Shown here: in pieces, positions 1 to 6,045 of the stretch
How positions within the stretch are numbered: the stretch's first letter is position 1
Layout of the letters: every line of letters begins with the position of its first letter
Source of the DNA: a virus
DNA length: 34,105 nucleotides
IMG/VR virus record: IMGVR_UViG_3300022890_000070
Span: 1 to 34,105 of that record
Strand: one strand, 5' to 3'
Program-made: the position numbers and the translations under genes
The notes under the pieces: generated by a model
Databases searched by the model: none
Seen by the model: the letters and a program-made list of their open reading frames with translations, nothing else
Told to the model about the DNA's origin: nothing

Positions 1-84
1 CAGATACACTAGCATTTCCAGATACCCTAGCATTTCCAGATACCCTAGCATTTTCATATACCCAAGCATTTCCAGATACACTTA
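1..84 (-). repeat. 18-bp tandem repeat array, part 1
   Basis: About four copies of an 18-bp unit encode VSGNAx on the minus strand. Units differ mainly at the codon for x (Trp, Arg, Ser) and at Ser/Tyr. The array continues at 33993-34105. The first six bases of the window equal the last six, and collapsing them restores the exact 18-bp phase. Confidence 0.9.
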
Positions 85-205
85 AATTACTTTCTTTTTC
101 AATTAAGCCGCCTAATTCTCCTTTTTCAATACAACTAAAGTCTTTTAGTGCTTTAATTCTATACATACTACCTTCTTTAATCATTTCATATTTATCGTTT
201 CTCAT
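1..205 (-). CDS. VSGNAx hexapeptide-repeat protein, 5' part (continues at 34105)
   Basis: This is the N-terminal part of a phage beta-helix protein whose 3' part is at 33801-34105. ATG at 205 follows GGAAGGAG. The N-terminus contains IKALKDF and GELGGLIEKE, the usual head of this family of phage proteins, and then enters repeats of the six-residue unit VSGNA[W/R/S], the period expected of a left-handed beta-helix. Joining the window ends keeps the frame, giving about 167-169 aa. The function of the family is not known to me. It overlaps the DUF3310 gene by 14 bp and is the last gene of the P1 operon. Confidence is high that it is a gene and low for its role. Confidence 0.85.
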   Translation of the reverse strand, partial: MRNDKYEMIKEGSMYRIKALKDFSCIEKGELGGLIEKESNLSVSGNAWVYENARVSGNARVSGNASVS

Positions 206-437
206 TTTTATCTCCTTCCTTAATTATTTTTATTAAATAATTTTCATACCATTTTGCTTTATTTAAATCTTCTATTCCATTCTTATTTTTATACCTTTGA
301 TTATACTTATAAATATTTCCTTTTAAATAACCTTCAAACTCTTCATCAGTTAAGCCAAGTCGTATCCATTCTATTGTTTCTATCTTTCCTTGTTTATAAT
401 GTTCTGGATTTATATTATCTTTTAAAACCTTGTCCAT
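192..437 (-). CDS. DUF3310 family protein (SaV-like)
   Basis: A small 81-aa phage protein. It shows the DUF3310 pattern: PEHYKQG at the N-terminus, then IETIEW, then LKGNIYKYNQRYKNKNG and a closing DLNKAKWY helix. The family is widespread in tailed phages of Firmicutes, in nucleotide and replication gene neighbourhoods, and has no proven function that I know. ATG at 437 follows AAGGAG. The gene overlaps the HNH gene by 16 bp and the repeat-protein gene by 14 bp, so it is co-translated in the P1 operon. The family call is confident; the role is unknown. Confidence 0.85.
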   Translation of the reverse strand: MDKVLKDNINPEHYKQGKIETIEWIRLGLTDEEFEGYLKGNIYKYNQRYKNKNGIEDLNKAKWYENYLIKIIKEGDKNEKR

Positions 438-748
438 ACTAACATCTCCTTATCCCAGTCGTCATATTTACTCTTAAAATATTTCTCTATTTCATCTGTA
501 TATTTATTACATTCTTTATGGTGGTTGAAACACAGCATAACTAAGTTTTCTTCTATTCCCATACCACTACGACTTCTCGGTACAAAATGGTGGCATTCTA
601 GTATTGGATTTTTAGTAAAGTCTTTATGGATACCAATAGTTTGACATAAGGCACAACCTTGATCCCTGTCGTATACTGTGTTGTATGTGTCGTTAGTTAT
701 CTTTAATGCTAGTGAGCGTTCTTTACGTGCTTTAGATTGTTTAGGCAT
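422..748 (-). CDS. HNH endonuclease
   Basis: A 108-aa HNH nuclease. A zinc-type CALC (Cys32, Cys35) precedes the core ECHHFVPRSR (His53, His54), then N68 and the second zinc half CFNHH (Cys73, His76/77), so all expected positions are present. Such free-standing phage HNH proteins nick or cut DNA and can act in packaging or recombination. This one sits among recombination genes in the P1 operon, unlike the second HNH protein at 31498-31761. Its ATG overlaps the preceding stop as TAATG, which implies translational coupling. It is not obviously a homing enzyme, as there is no intron next to it. Confidence 0.85.
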   Translation of the reverse strand: MPKQSKARKERSLALKITNDTYNTVYDRDQGCALCQTIGIHKDFTKNPILECHHFVPRSRSGMGIEENLVMLCFNHHKECNKYTDEIEKYFKSKYDDWDKEMLVWTRF

Positions 749-939
749 TACATATCACAATCAATTTCAAGCTTCTCATTGTCTATTAACATTTCAATTA
801 AATCAACTATCAATAACTGTGCGTTATAACCACTATTAGAATAATTGATTTTATCTAATAATTCTTGTAATTGTATTTGTAATCTAGTTGATACATATGA
901 ACTTTTAAGTATTCCTATTGTAGTATCTACCTTATTCAT
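748..939 (-). CDS. Hypothetical protein, 63 aa
   Basis: I do not recognise this short protein. It is predicted mostly helical, with an amphipathic stretch LQIQLQELLDKI and a C-terminal helix rich in Leu, Ile and acidic residues. It has no signal peptide and no Cys pairs. AAAGGAAG precedes the ATG. It overlaps the NinB-like gene by 8 bp and is TAATG-coupled to the HNH gene, so it is a real member of the operon. Its position among recombination proteins suggests an accessory role in DNA metabolism, but that is inference from position only. Confidence 0.7.
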   Translation of the reverse strand: MNKVDTTIGILKSSYVSTRLQIQLQELLDKINYSNSGYNAQLLIVDLIEMLIDNEKLEIDCDM

Positions 940-1405
940 CCCAACTTCCTTTCATTTCCATTAGCATATTCGGAGTAAGCGTTTCAATCTCTAACGCTTG
1001 TGCTTCTTGTACCACTCCATCTATAAATATCGACATTTCCTTTGTATCAAACTCGCTTGATCCACGCAACAACATATAGTGGTTAAACACTTCTTCACCT
1101 ATTTGTCCGTTGCCTACAAACTTACAATACATATCTTCTTGTTTTAATAAGTTTATATGTGATTTAACTGATACCAATATAGGATTATCTTCACTATCGG
1201 TTTTAGGCTGTCCATAATCACGGAGCATTTGTTTATATACTTCATCTTTTGACAATGATAAAGCGTTGCCTATTTTAGTTATCAGACACCAAGCGTAAGA
1301 ATTGGCATTTAACGAACGTTTGTTCTTATACTCTTTAATTGTGTAATCGTATTGTTTGGTCATGTCTAGACTTAATAGTTGTTGTACTATCTCTTGTATA
1401 GTCAT
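932..1405 (-). CDS. NinB/Orf-like recombination protein
   Basis: A 157-aa protein resembling the lambda NinB (Orf) family of recombination mediators, which bind ssDNA and assist annealing or resolvase steps. Visible marks are KRSLNANSYAWCL near residue 30 (the conserved family start), a helix with EVYKQMLRDYGQP, and the C-terminal block LLRGSSEFDTKEMSIFIDG. This block is typical of Firmicutes phage versions annotated as NinB-like. The gene sits just downstream of a small SSB-tailed protein, a nuclease and an annealing protein, a coherent recombination block. The ATG at 1405 is preceded by a GGAGTG-like site. The family assignment is fairly confident. Confidence 0.75.
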   Translation of the reverse strand: MTIQEIVQQLLSLDMTKQYDYTIKEYKNKRSLNANSYAWCLITKIGNALSLSKDEVYKQMLRDYGQPKTDSEDNPILVSVKSHINLLKQEDMYCKFVGNGQIGEEVFNHYMLLRGSSEFDTKEMSIFIDGVVQEAQALEIETLTPNMLMEMKGSWDE

Positions 1406-1418
1406 TTAATCACTCCTT

Positions 1419-1691
1419 TCAGAATGGGAGATCGGATGCCAAAATCTCATTAGCTTCTTCATTAACTGTTTCTAATTCAGTCTTTCTTGCTTTACCTACT
1501 TCTTCTGGTGTAATTACGCTTGTTTGTTCTTTATCTTTACAAATCCTAAAGGTGGGTTGTGTATCATTTTCTTTGTATTTATTGCTAAACATTACTATCT
1601 TTTCTCCGTTAACATTTCCTTTATAATATACAAGACCTGCCTTGCTTGTGTTTTCCCACAATGTACCTATGCTGTCGTCTTTCTTTTCCAT
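1419..1691 (-). CDS. Small protein with SSB-like acidic C-terminal tip, 90 aa
   Basis: The N-terminal half is a short beta-rich module (IGTLWENTSKAGLVYYKG and a later YKENDTQPTFRI), of the kind seen in DUF736-like phage proteins. The C-terminal half is acidic and ends in SDLPF. That ending matches the DDxPF tip of bacterial SSB, which recruits repair proteins. A single OB-fold SSB is normally longer, so this is not a standard SSB. It starts immediately at the nuclease stop (TAATG) and lies in the recombination operon. It may be a minimal ssDNA-binding or adaptor protein. The tail is seen directly; the role is inferred. Confidence 0.7.
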   Translation of the reverse strand: MEKKDDSIGTLWENTSKAGLVYYKGNVNGEKIVMFSNKYKENDTQPTFRICKDKEQTSVITPEEVGKARKTELETVNEEANEILASDLPF

Positions 1692-2197
1692 TATAATTTC
1701 ACAATCCTTCCTGGCTTTGATGCCGGCAAATGTATAGCGAACATATCTGTTATTTTAGTTCCAGTTAAATATTCTATGCCTTCACAATACATTTGTAATT
1801 GTTCTTTAGTTTTCTTTTTGTTTAATATTGTACTAGTCTTAACATCAAATACAGCCTTACTATTAAACAAATCTTGGTTATCATTGAATAACCTTATGAA
1901 CTCATACAACTCTGCTGTAAAGCCTTTATTTTTAGTTAGTAGCCATTGTTCTATTTCATCGTGTACCATTGTCCCTTTATTACAAGCATATATAAAAAAT
2001 GGTTCGTCTTTAATATGATCAAAACTTCCGTCATCTAGTATTTGAGTGACACTTGGTAAGAATTTACCATTTAATTTATATGTATGCCACTCATCATTGT
2101 ATTCAACTGGACTTTCAAAGTCGTCTATACCAGTTATAATATCAACTCTACCTGCAAATGTATCTGTGTTAACTATTTTTTCTGTTAATAACTTCAT
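1691..2197 (-). CDS. PD-(D/E)XK nuclease, RecB/Cas4-like, motifs in permuted order
   Basis: A 168-aa phage exonuclease of the RecB type, expected to resect DNA for the annealing protein encoded just upstream. Catalytic elements visible are GTMVHDEIE (His79, Glu83), FDVKT (Asp118, Lys120) and Q133...Y137. The metal-binding Asp motif usually lies between the His and the D-x-K motifs; here FAGRVDII (Asp19) sits at the extreme N-terminus, before LPSVTQIL, which normally begins the domain. The linker between E83 and D118 is correspondingly too short to hold it. AGGAG precedes the ATG, and the 29-bp overlap with the upstream gene supports the start. The nuclease fold is confident; the permutation needs a structural check. 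Confidence 0.8.
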   Translation of the reverse strand: MKLLTEKIVNTDTFAGRVDIITGIDDFESPVEYNDEWHTYKLNGKFLPSVTQILDDGSFDHIKDEPFFIYACNKGTMVHDEIEQWLLTKNKGFTAELYEFIRLFNDNQDLFNSKAVFDVKTSTILNKKKTKEQLQMYCEGIEYLTGTKITDMFAIHLPASKPGRIVKL

Positions 2198-2669
2198 CAG
2201 CTTGCACTCCTGTCATATCTTCTATTTTAACAATTTTATAATACGTTAACATAGCAGGAACATCATCTACTAATTCTTTTATCTTTTTAATTTGTACAGT
2301 TGTAATTTTTGGTGTTTTAGTTGGTACATTTTGTTGTTTAACTGCATTAGCCACTTCTTCATAACTAGCCACACTGGTATCAATTCCAATACCAAAGTTT
2401 CCTAAAGCACGTCCAATAGCACTTGTTTCACAATTTTCAATGTATGATGTTTTATTTATAAATCCATCTCCATCTTTTTCTCTTGCGTAACCAGTTGCTT
2501 TAATTTGTCCGTCAATAATAATACTAGCTTTAAATACACAAGCACCATCTACGTTGCTAACTAATTCAGTTAATATAGATCCATCGTTATTTTCTCTAAA
2601 ATACTTTATTCTTTCATTTACCATTACATAATCTTTATCCTTGATTTTTACAGTTTTTAATTTATCCAT
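2169..2669 (-). CDS. Putative single-strand annealing protein (Rad52/DdrA-like or ERF-like)
   Basis: A 166-aa protein of a common Firmicutes phage family. The core block YIENCETSAIGRALGNFGIG (about residues 80-99) with the preceding KATGYAREKDG is the family hallmark and resembles the N-terminal Rad52-type annealing fold. The region after residue 125 is a helical tail rich in Lys and Ile. An ATG codon further upstream (2708) is in frame, but GGAAGGAGG lies just before the ATG at 2669, so I use that start. It is followed by a RecB-like nuclease, the usual annealase plus exonuclease pair of phage recombination. Family recognition is good; the Rad52 assignment is from memory of the pattern. Confidence 0.7.
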   Translation of the reverse strand: MDKLKTVKIKDKDYVMVNERIKYFRENNDGSILTELVSNVDGACVFKASIIIDGQIKATGYAREKDGDGFINKTSYIENCETSAIGRALGNFGIGIDTSVASYEEVANAVKQQNVPTKTPKITTVQIKKIKELVDDVPAMLTYYKIVKIEDMTGVQADEVINRKNS

Positions 2670-2691
2670 TGTATTTCCTCCTTCCATTTTA

Positions 2692-2874
2692 TTATTCATC
2701 ATGACCACCTACTATTATCCTCCAATAAAAGTCTTTTTGCTTTGTACCTAAATTTAAATTATACAACCAATCTTTCATAGCTCTTTTTTCTTTGCTAGTT
2801 TTATAAGTCTTATATTCTTCGTATAACACATCTATAACTTTATCTATTGACCTTTGTTGTTTGTAATAACTCAT
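2692..2874 (-). CDS. Hypothetical phage protein, 60 aa
   Basis: A short, basic, helical protein starting MSYYKQQRSIDKVID and carrying LNLGTKQKDFYW. Similar small proteins occur next to annealing and replication genes in many Firmicutes phages; I know no function. The longer frame starts at 2895, but AAGGAG lies directly before the ATG at 2874, which I therefore prefer. It lies between the initiator-like gene and the annealing protein gene, overlapping neither, in the P1 operon. Confidence 0.7.
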   Translation of the reverse strand: MSYYKQQRSIDKVIDVLYEEYKTYKTSKEKRAMKDWLYNLNLGTKQKDFYWRIIVGGHDE

Positions 2875-2896
2875 TTTTTTTCTCCTTTTTATCATA

Positions 2897-3580
2897 TTAT
2901 TTAAAACCCTCTAATAGTTTATTTAGTTTTGCCTTGTCTTCTTTAGTTGCTTCTTCTTTTGTAATTTTATTATCAAACCAAATAGGCGTGTTAATATCAT
3001 TCGTTTTGCTTTTATCTTTGTTTTTCCAATTTCTCATAACCAAGTTATGATTTTTATATTTTTTACCGTGAGTTTCAATATACTCATCTAGATTTTTAAT
3101 CATAGTTGGATAGTCGGGAAAATCATCTTTTAACTTATCAAATTGTTTATCAGTTAATAACACATTTTTATATTCGCCATATGTCTTATTACTATTCTTT
3201 ATATTCTTTATATTCTTAGTAGTGGTTATTTGTTGGTTATTTGTTGGGGATTTGTTGGTTATTTTATTTTCTACACCTTGATATTTTCCCCAATTTACTA
3301 TGGTTATAACTGAATATTTGTTGGTTGAAGTGATGGTTATGTTTTTGGTATTTACAAGTTTCTGTAATGTTGTCCTTATTTGTTGTTCTGATAATCCAGT
3401 TGCCTTTGCCAGTTTTTTTCTACCAGTTATAAACGAACCTTTTTTAATTAAAATACCATGCCATTTTTTGTCTTCATAATTAGCATTAAAAAGACAGTGT
3501 ATAAATAACGATATTACATTAGGGTGGTCATGCCACTCCCAGTCCAATATTGACTTATGCAGTTTTATCCAACCGTTCAC
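2897..3580 (-). CDS. Replication initiator / DnaD-like N-terminal winged-helix protein
   Basis: A 227-aa protein, the first gene after promoter P1 and its leader RNA. It opens with WIKLHKSILDWEW and has a winged-helix region: KKGSFITGRKKLAKATGLSE at about residues 46-65, then QIRTTLQKL and a wing-like TSTNKYSVITI. This is the N-terminal pattern of phage replisome-organiser proteins. A Thr/Asn/Lys-rich linker (about 105-130) leads to a C-terminal helical region that may recruit host helicase loader. Start codon is GTG at 3580, about 10 nt after AGGAAG. No helicase or polymerase is encoded, so host proteins would be recruited. The fold is likely; origin binding is inferred. Confidence 0.75.
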   Translation of the reverse strand: MNGWIKLHKSILDWEWHDHPNVISLFIHCLFNANYEDKKWHGILIKKGSFITGRKKLAKATGLSEQQIRTTLQKLVNTKNITITSTNKYSVITIVNWGKYQGVENKITNKSPTNNQQITTTKNIKNIKNSNKTYGEYKNVLLTDKQFDKLKDDFPDYPTMIKNLDEYIETHGKKYKNHNLVMRNWKNKDKSKTNDINTPIWFDNKITKEEATKEDKAKLNKLLEGFK

Positions 3581-3599
3581 ACAATATCACTTCCTTTAA

Positions 3600-3711
3600 T
3601 ATAAAAAGATAACAAACATATATATAACGACTAACTTAAATTATCGGGTAGACAAAGTGTTAGTCGCTATGTATATATCTGCTATCATGTGTCTACCCTA
3701 CTCTTCTATCT
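3600..3711 (-). ncRNA. Structured leader RNA / attenuator of the replication operon
   Basis: Between promoter P1 and the initiator gene, the minus transcript folds into a 28-bp hairpin. Arms are 3659-3686 and 3608-3635, with a 23-nt loop at 3636-3658. The stem has 23 Watson-Crick pairs, four G-U pairs and one C-A mismatch. The plus-strand transcript would instead have four A-C mismatches, which points to selection on the minus RNA. An upstream GGGTAGAC (3691-3698) is perfectly complementary to GTCTACCC inside the loop (3646-3653), so a pseudoknot or alternative fold is possible. A five-U tract (3603-3607) follows the stem, as in an intrinsic terminator. No known RNA family was recognised. Confidence 0.75.
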
Positions 3712-3717
3712 AAATTT

Positions 3718-3746
3718 ATTTTACTACTAATTAGATCCATTGTCAA
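3718..3746 (-). promoter_or_regulatory. Promoter P1 (replication/recombination operon)
   Basis: TTGACA (3741-3746), a 17-bp spacer and TAAAAT (3718-3723) make a near-consensus vegetative promoter. It lies immediately after the stop codon of the 66-aa gene, with a predicted start near 3711. It drives the structured leader and the genes from 3580 downwards. Confidence 0.85.
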
Positions 3747-3754
3747 CACTATTT

Positions 3755-3955
3755 TTAATATTCTTTTATGTATTGTTTAACATATGGTTGATATTCTAAA
3801 TCTCTTAATAATTGAATATGTTTTGCGTTGTCTAATTCTTTAGCTACTGACTTATTATGTGTATGTTCTACATCTACTATTCTTTCAGTTAATTCATCAT
3901 ACTCATAATCAAAAACGAAAAATCTAACATCATACATATCTTTATATAGTTTCAT
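3755..3955 (-). CDS. Hypothetical protein, 66 aa
   Basis: A small soluble protein rich in Tyr and acidic residues, beginning MKLYKDMYDVRFFVFDY, with a helical C-terminus. I recognise no family. Its ATG overlaps the previous gene's stop as ATGA, so it is coupled to it, and it is the last gene of the P2 operon before promoter P1. A ribosome binding site AAAAGGAGG precedes it. Early-operon genes of this size in phages often target host proteins, but there is no direct evidence here. Confidence 0.65.
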   Translation of the reverse strand: MKLYKDMYDVRFFVFDYEYDELTERIVDVEHTHNKSVAKELDNAKHIQLLRDLEYQPYVKQYIKEY

Positions 3956-4125
3956 TTTTCCTCCTTTTCTAATTCATTTATTATTTTTTTTCCAACTTCC
4001 ATACCATCTCTAAATACTAATTCATATAATTTAGTGGCTTCCTTAACTATTTTAATAATTTGTTCTTCTACTTTTTTATTATCTATAGTTGCAATTGTTT
4101 TTTTAACAACTTCTTCTTTAGTCAT
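3952..4125 (-). CDS. Hypothetical helical protein, 57 aa
   Basis: Read directly from the DNA. ATG at 4125 overlaps the stop of the upstream gene by 8 bp and its TGA overlaps the next ATG as ATGA, so spacing on both sides is that of a true operon gene. GAGGT lies just upstream of the ATG. The product is Lys/Glu-rich and probably a single long helix or helical hairpin (VEEQIIKIVKEATKLYELV), with no membrane segment. I recognise no family. Confidence 0.65.
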   Translation of the reverse strand: MTKEEVVKKTIATIDNKKVEEQIIKIVKEATKLYELVFRDGMEVGKKIINELEKEEK

Positions 4126-4507
4126 TATTTACCTCCTCAACTTTTTCTACTAAATCAGCTTTTATTAGGTCTTTTACATATTTTTTAATTATTTTGTTAT
4201 TTGTTTTAATTGTTTCATAATAAAGATGTTCTTTAACATCAGGTTCTAATACTATCATATCAACAGAATTTTCGTTTATAACTTTGCATTCCCACAATTT
4301 TAAAATCCTGCTATCATTTACATCTCTTCCACTCCACATATTATAATTAGGTTCTTCATTACATATTGTTATAATTAGTTTTTTTTCTAAATCAACTACT
4401 TTAACTAATTTTGTTGGATATACTGCAACGTGACTTATTTCAAACCCAAACTTTTCCAACTCTTTCAAATCTACACTATCTTTAATTTTTAACATTATAT
4501 TAAACAC
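4118..4507 (-). CDS. Hypothetical protein, 125-129 aa
   Basis: A soluble phage protein with the opening LKIKDSVDLKELEKFGFEI, a form common in small early phage proteins of unknown function. Two starts are possible. GTG at 4507 sits about 5 nt after AGGAAGG. ATG at 4495 is overlapped as TAATG by the open frame upstream. The ribosome binding site favours GTG. The middle is beta-rich with Trp residues (NMWSGRD, LKLWECKV) and the C-terminus is a charged helix. No catalytic motif is visible. It is a member of the P2 operon. Confidence 0.7.
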   Translation of the reverse strand: MFNIMLKIKDSVDLKELEKFGFEISHVAVYPTKLVKVVDLEKKLIITICNEEPNYNMWSGRDVNDSRILKLWECKVINENSVDMIVLEPDVKEHLYYETIKTNNKIIKKYVKDLIKADLVEKVEEVNND

Positions 4508-4689
4508 TTAACCCTTCCTACTTTTCTCCAACCATCTTCTTCTACACATTGTTGTATGAAAGTATTATCTATTATCATAGCATCTTCAATCTTTTTAGTT
4601 CTTTCAATTACACTCTCGTGCCATACATTTTTAATAAACCATTTATCGTTTATAATAATCTTGCTGTATTTATAACCTACTGCTTTCGT
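4495..4689 (-). other. Open frame without a standard start (possible broken or frameshifted gene)
   Basis: A frame of 64 sense codons runs from 4689 to a TAA at 4495 with protein-like content (INDKWFIKNVWHES, EEDGWRKVG). It fills the gap between two genes exactly and ends in TAATG at the next ATG. No ATG, GTG or TTG occurs until codon 38. It is in the -1 frame relative to the 88-aa gene that ends at 4677, so a frameshift (programmed or mutational) or a rare start is needed. I see no canonical slippery heptamer. Confidence 0.4.
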
Positions 4690-4943
4690 TCATTCCACCC
4701 TAATTCTTCTATTTGTTTTTGTATTGCTTCATTTAGCACTTTATATATTTCTAAATGTTCACATCTACCATTCCTAATAGCATAAGTTATAATACAATAA
4801 TCGTTATTTTCAAATTCTTCAAAAATAATATGTTCTCCTAAATATTTACCTTGTTTAACCTTTTTATAAAACTTGCGTTGTATAGGTGTTTGATTAGTTG
4901 TTAATCTATATCCCAACTCTTCAAACATTTCTTTTGCTTTCAT
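4677..4943 (-). CDS. Hypothetical early phage protein, 88 aa
   Basis: The protein starts MKAKEMFEELGY, a beginning shared by many small Firmicutes phage proteins. It continues with a beta-rich middle (KYLGEHIIFEEFENNDYCI) and a conserved C-terminal helix LNEAIQKQIEELGW. I know no function for this family. It begins directly after the stop of the 27-aa membrane peptide with AAGGAGG upstream. It ends where the start-less frame 4495-4689 takes over in the -1 frame, so a longer fusion product cannot be excluded. Confidence 0.75.
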   Translation of the reverse strand: MKAKEMFEELGYRLTTNQTPIQRKFYKKVKQGKYLGEHIIFEEFENNDYCIITYAIRNGRCEHLEIYKVLNEAIQKQIEELGWNERKQ

Positions 4944-5027
4944 TTACTTACCTCCTTTTTTCCAGTTCAACATATAATATAATACGTTTAGTGATACGAA
5001 TGCAATTAAGCCTAATATTAAAATCAT
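4944..5027 (-). CDS. Small membrane peptide, 27 aa
   Basis: Read directly from the DNA. The ATG at 5027 overlaps the stop of the glucosaminidase-like gene as ATGA, and the TAA abuts the next ATG with no gap. The product is almost entirely one transmembrane helix (ILILGLIAFVSLNVLYYM), followed by a short basic end WKKGGK, implying N-out/C-in topology. The position directly after a membrane-anchored wall enzyme suggests a partner role, but that is inference. The AAGGAGG for the next gene lies within its last codons. Confidence 0.6.
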   Translation of the reverse strand: MILILGLIAFVSLNVLYYMLNWKKGGK

Positions 5028-5569
5028 TTATTTATCTCCTTTAATTTATTATATTGTTTCGTAACTCCTTTATACCAATGATGATTTAATCCGTTTGGAT
5101 CGTTATCAGCACCGATAGGACAATATTTCTTTTGTATTTGGCTTATAGTAGTTAATCCTTTATCTAAATAACCAACTCTCAAATTACGAGCAAAGAACAT
5201 TATACCTTCTTCTAATGTTTTAAAGCTACGCAGACCTTTACTTGTCATATTACCACCAACATTATTCTTGTTTTTGAAAGCACTAGAAGTAAAATGTCCT
5301 GTTTCGTGAATACTAATTGCCATCAATAATTCATATTCTACATTGTATTTTTCACTAGCAAGTCTAAACAAGTCATCTCTAGTTAATTTAACAACCTCTA
5401 CCACTTCTTTATCTTCTTCTAGTGTTATGTTGTCATCTTGTTCTATAACCTCTATATCGCTTTCTATTTGCTTAACGTCTAGGCTAAATTGTTTTCCACC
5501 TACACGGATTGTCAATGCTATAAACATTATTAAAACGAAAGTAATAAATATCGTTATTACAATTTTCAT
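5024..5569 (-). CDS. Membrane-anchored glucosaminidase/lysozyme-like enzyme
   Basis: A 181-aa protein with an N-terminal signal anchor (residues 2-21, ITIFITFVLIMFIALT), an acidic linker (about 30-60) and a C-terminal domain of the glucosaminidase/lysozyme-like superfamily. The domain contains the catalytic Glu motif AISIHETGHF (Glu89), then KNKNNVGG and the late WYKGVTKQYNKL. It should cut cell-wall glycan outside the membrane. Unlike the M15 enzyme and holins it is encoded in the P2 (early-type) operon, separate from the lysis genes. A role in wall remodelling, superinfection exclusion or envelope access is therefore possible. ATG follows GGGAG. The superfamily is confident; the exact bond cut is not. 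Confidence 0.75.
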   Translation of the reverse strand: MKIVITIFITFVLIMFIALTIRVGGKQFSLDVKQIESDIEVIEQDDNITLEEDKEVVEVVKLTRDDLFRLASEKYNVEYELLMAISIHETGHFTSSAFKNKNNVGGNMTSKGLRSFKTLEEGIMFFARNLRVGYLDKGLTTISQIQKKYCPIGADNDPNGLNHHWYKGVTKQYNKLKEINK

Positions 5570-5579
5570 ATTATCTCCC

Positions 5580-5768
5580 TTATTTTATTTTTAAGTTTTG
5601 TACGTTCAACGTCATTACAACAGTTGAAGTAATTAAAGTTATAATAAACATTCCATATTCGCCAATAGTTTCAAAATTAAGTCTTATCAATAATTCATAA
5701 GTTAAAATCAATACTAAAGTCATATTCAATACTCTGATTAAAAAGTTCTTTGAAATAAATTTAAACAT
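5580..5768 (-). CDS. Small membrane protein with two helices, 62 aa
   Basis: Two hydrophobic segments, about residues 9-26 (LIRVLNMTLVLILTYELLI) and 38-55 (YGMFIITLITSTVVMTL), are separated by a short polar turn. The ends are basic, giving a hairpin with both termini probably in the cytoplasm. GGAGGTG precedes the ATG, which overlaps the preceding gene by 8 bp. It lies just upstream of the membrane-anchored glucosaminidase-like enzyme and could work with it. A holin-like function cannot be excluded from topology alone. Confidence 0.7.
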   Translation of the reverse strand: MFKFISKNFLIRVLNMTLVLILTYELLIRLNFETIGEYGMFIITLITSTVVMTLNVQNLKIK

Positions 5769-6045
5769 TTGTCTTCACCTCCACGTTTTTTGTAGTCATC
5801 ATTAACTTTCTTAATTCATGTCCCCATATCCAAGAATGTTTATGATTGTCTAAATGTTCTTCATACTCTGTTCTATACCATTCTTTATGTTCCATAGGTT
5901 CATTATCTAGTAAATCGTTTAGATAGTCTAATGCGTCGCTTTCGTTTAACCAAACTTGATCTGCATTATCTATTGTATATAATGTATTATCATCAATCAT
6001 AGTAAACTCATTTCCTTTCATTATTTCTAATTGGTTATCAGTCAT
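5761..6045 (-). CDS. Hypothetical acidic protein, 94 aa
   Basis: A soluble acidic protein rich in Asp, Glu, Trp and His (for example VWLNESDALDYLNDLLDNE and HKHSWIWGHEL). It is predicted to be mainly helical in its C-terminal two thirds, with a short beta region at the start. Strong acidity and small size recall DNA-mimic or anti-host proteins of early phage operons, but no motif proves this. Start is TAATG-coupled to the 54-aa membrane protein gene. Confidence 0.65.
   Translation of the reverse strand: MTDNQLEIMKGNEFTMIDDNTLYTIDNADQVWLNESDALDYLNDLLDNEPMEHKEWYRTEYEEHLDNHKHSWIWGHELRKLMMTTKNVEVKTNV

Noticed and set aside
3608-3686. The inverted repeat as a plain bidirectional terminator or transposon end
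   Set aside because: The U-run is on the minus side only, G-U pairs favour the minus RNA, and no transposase or target duplication is present. A leader RNA explains it better.
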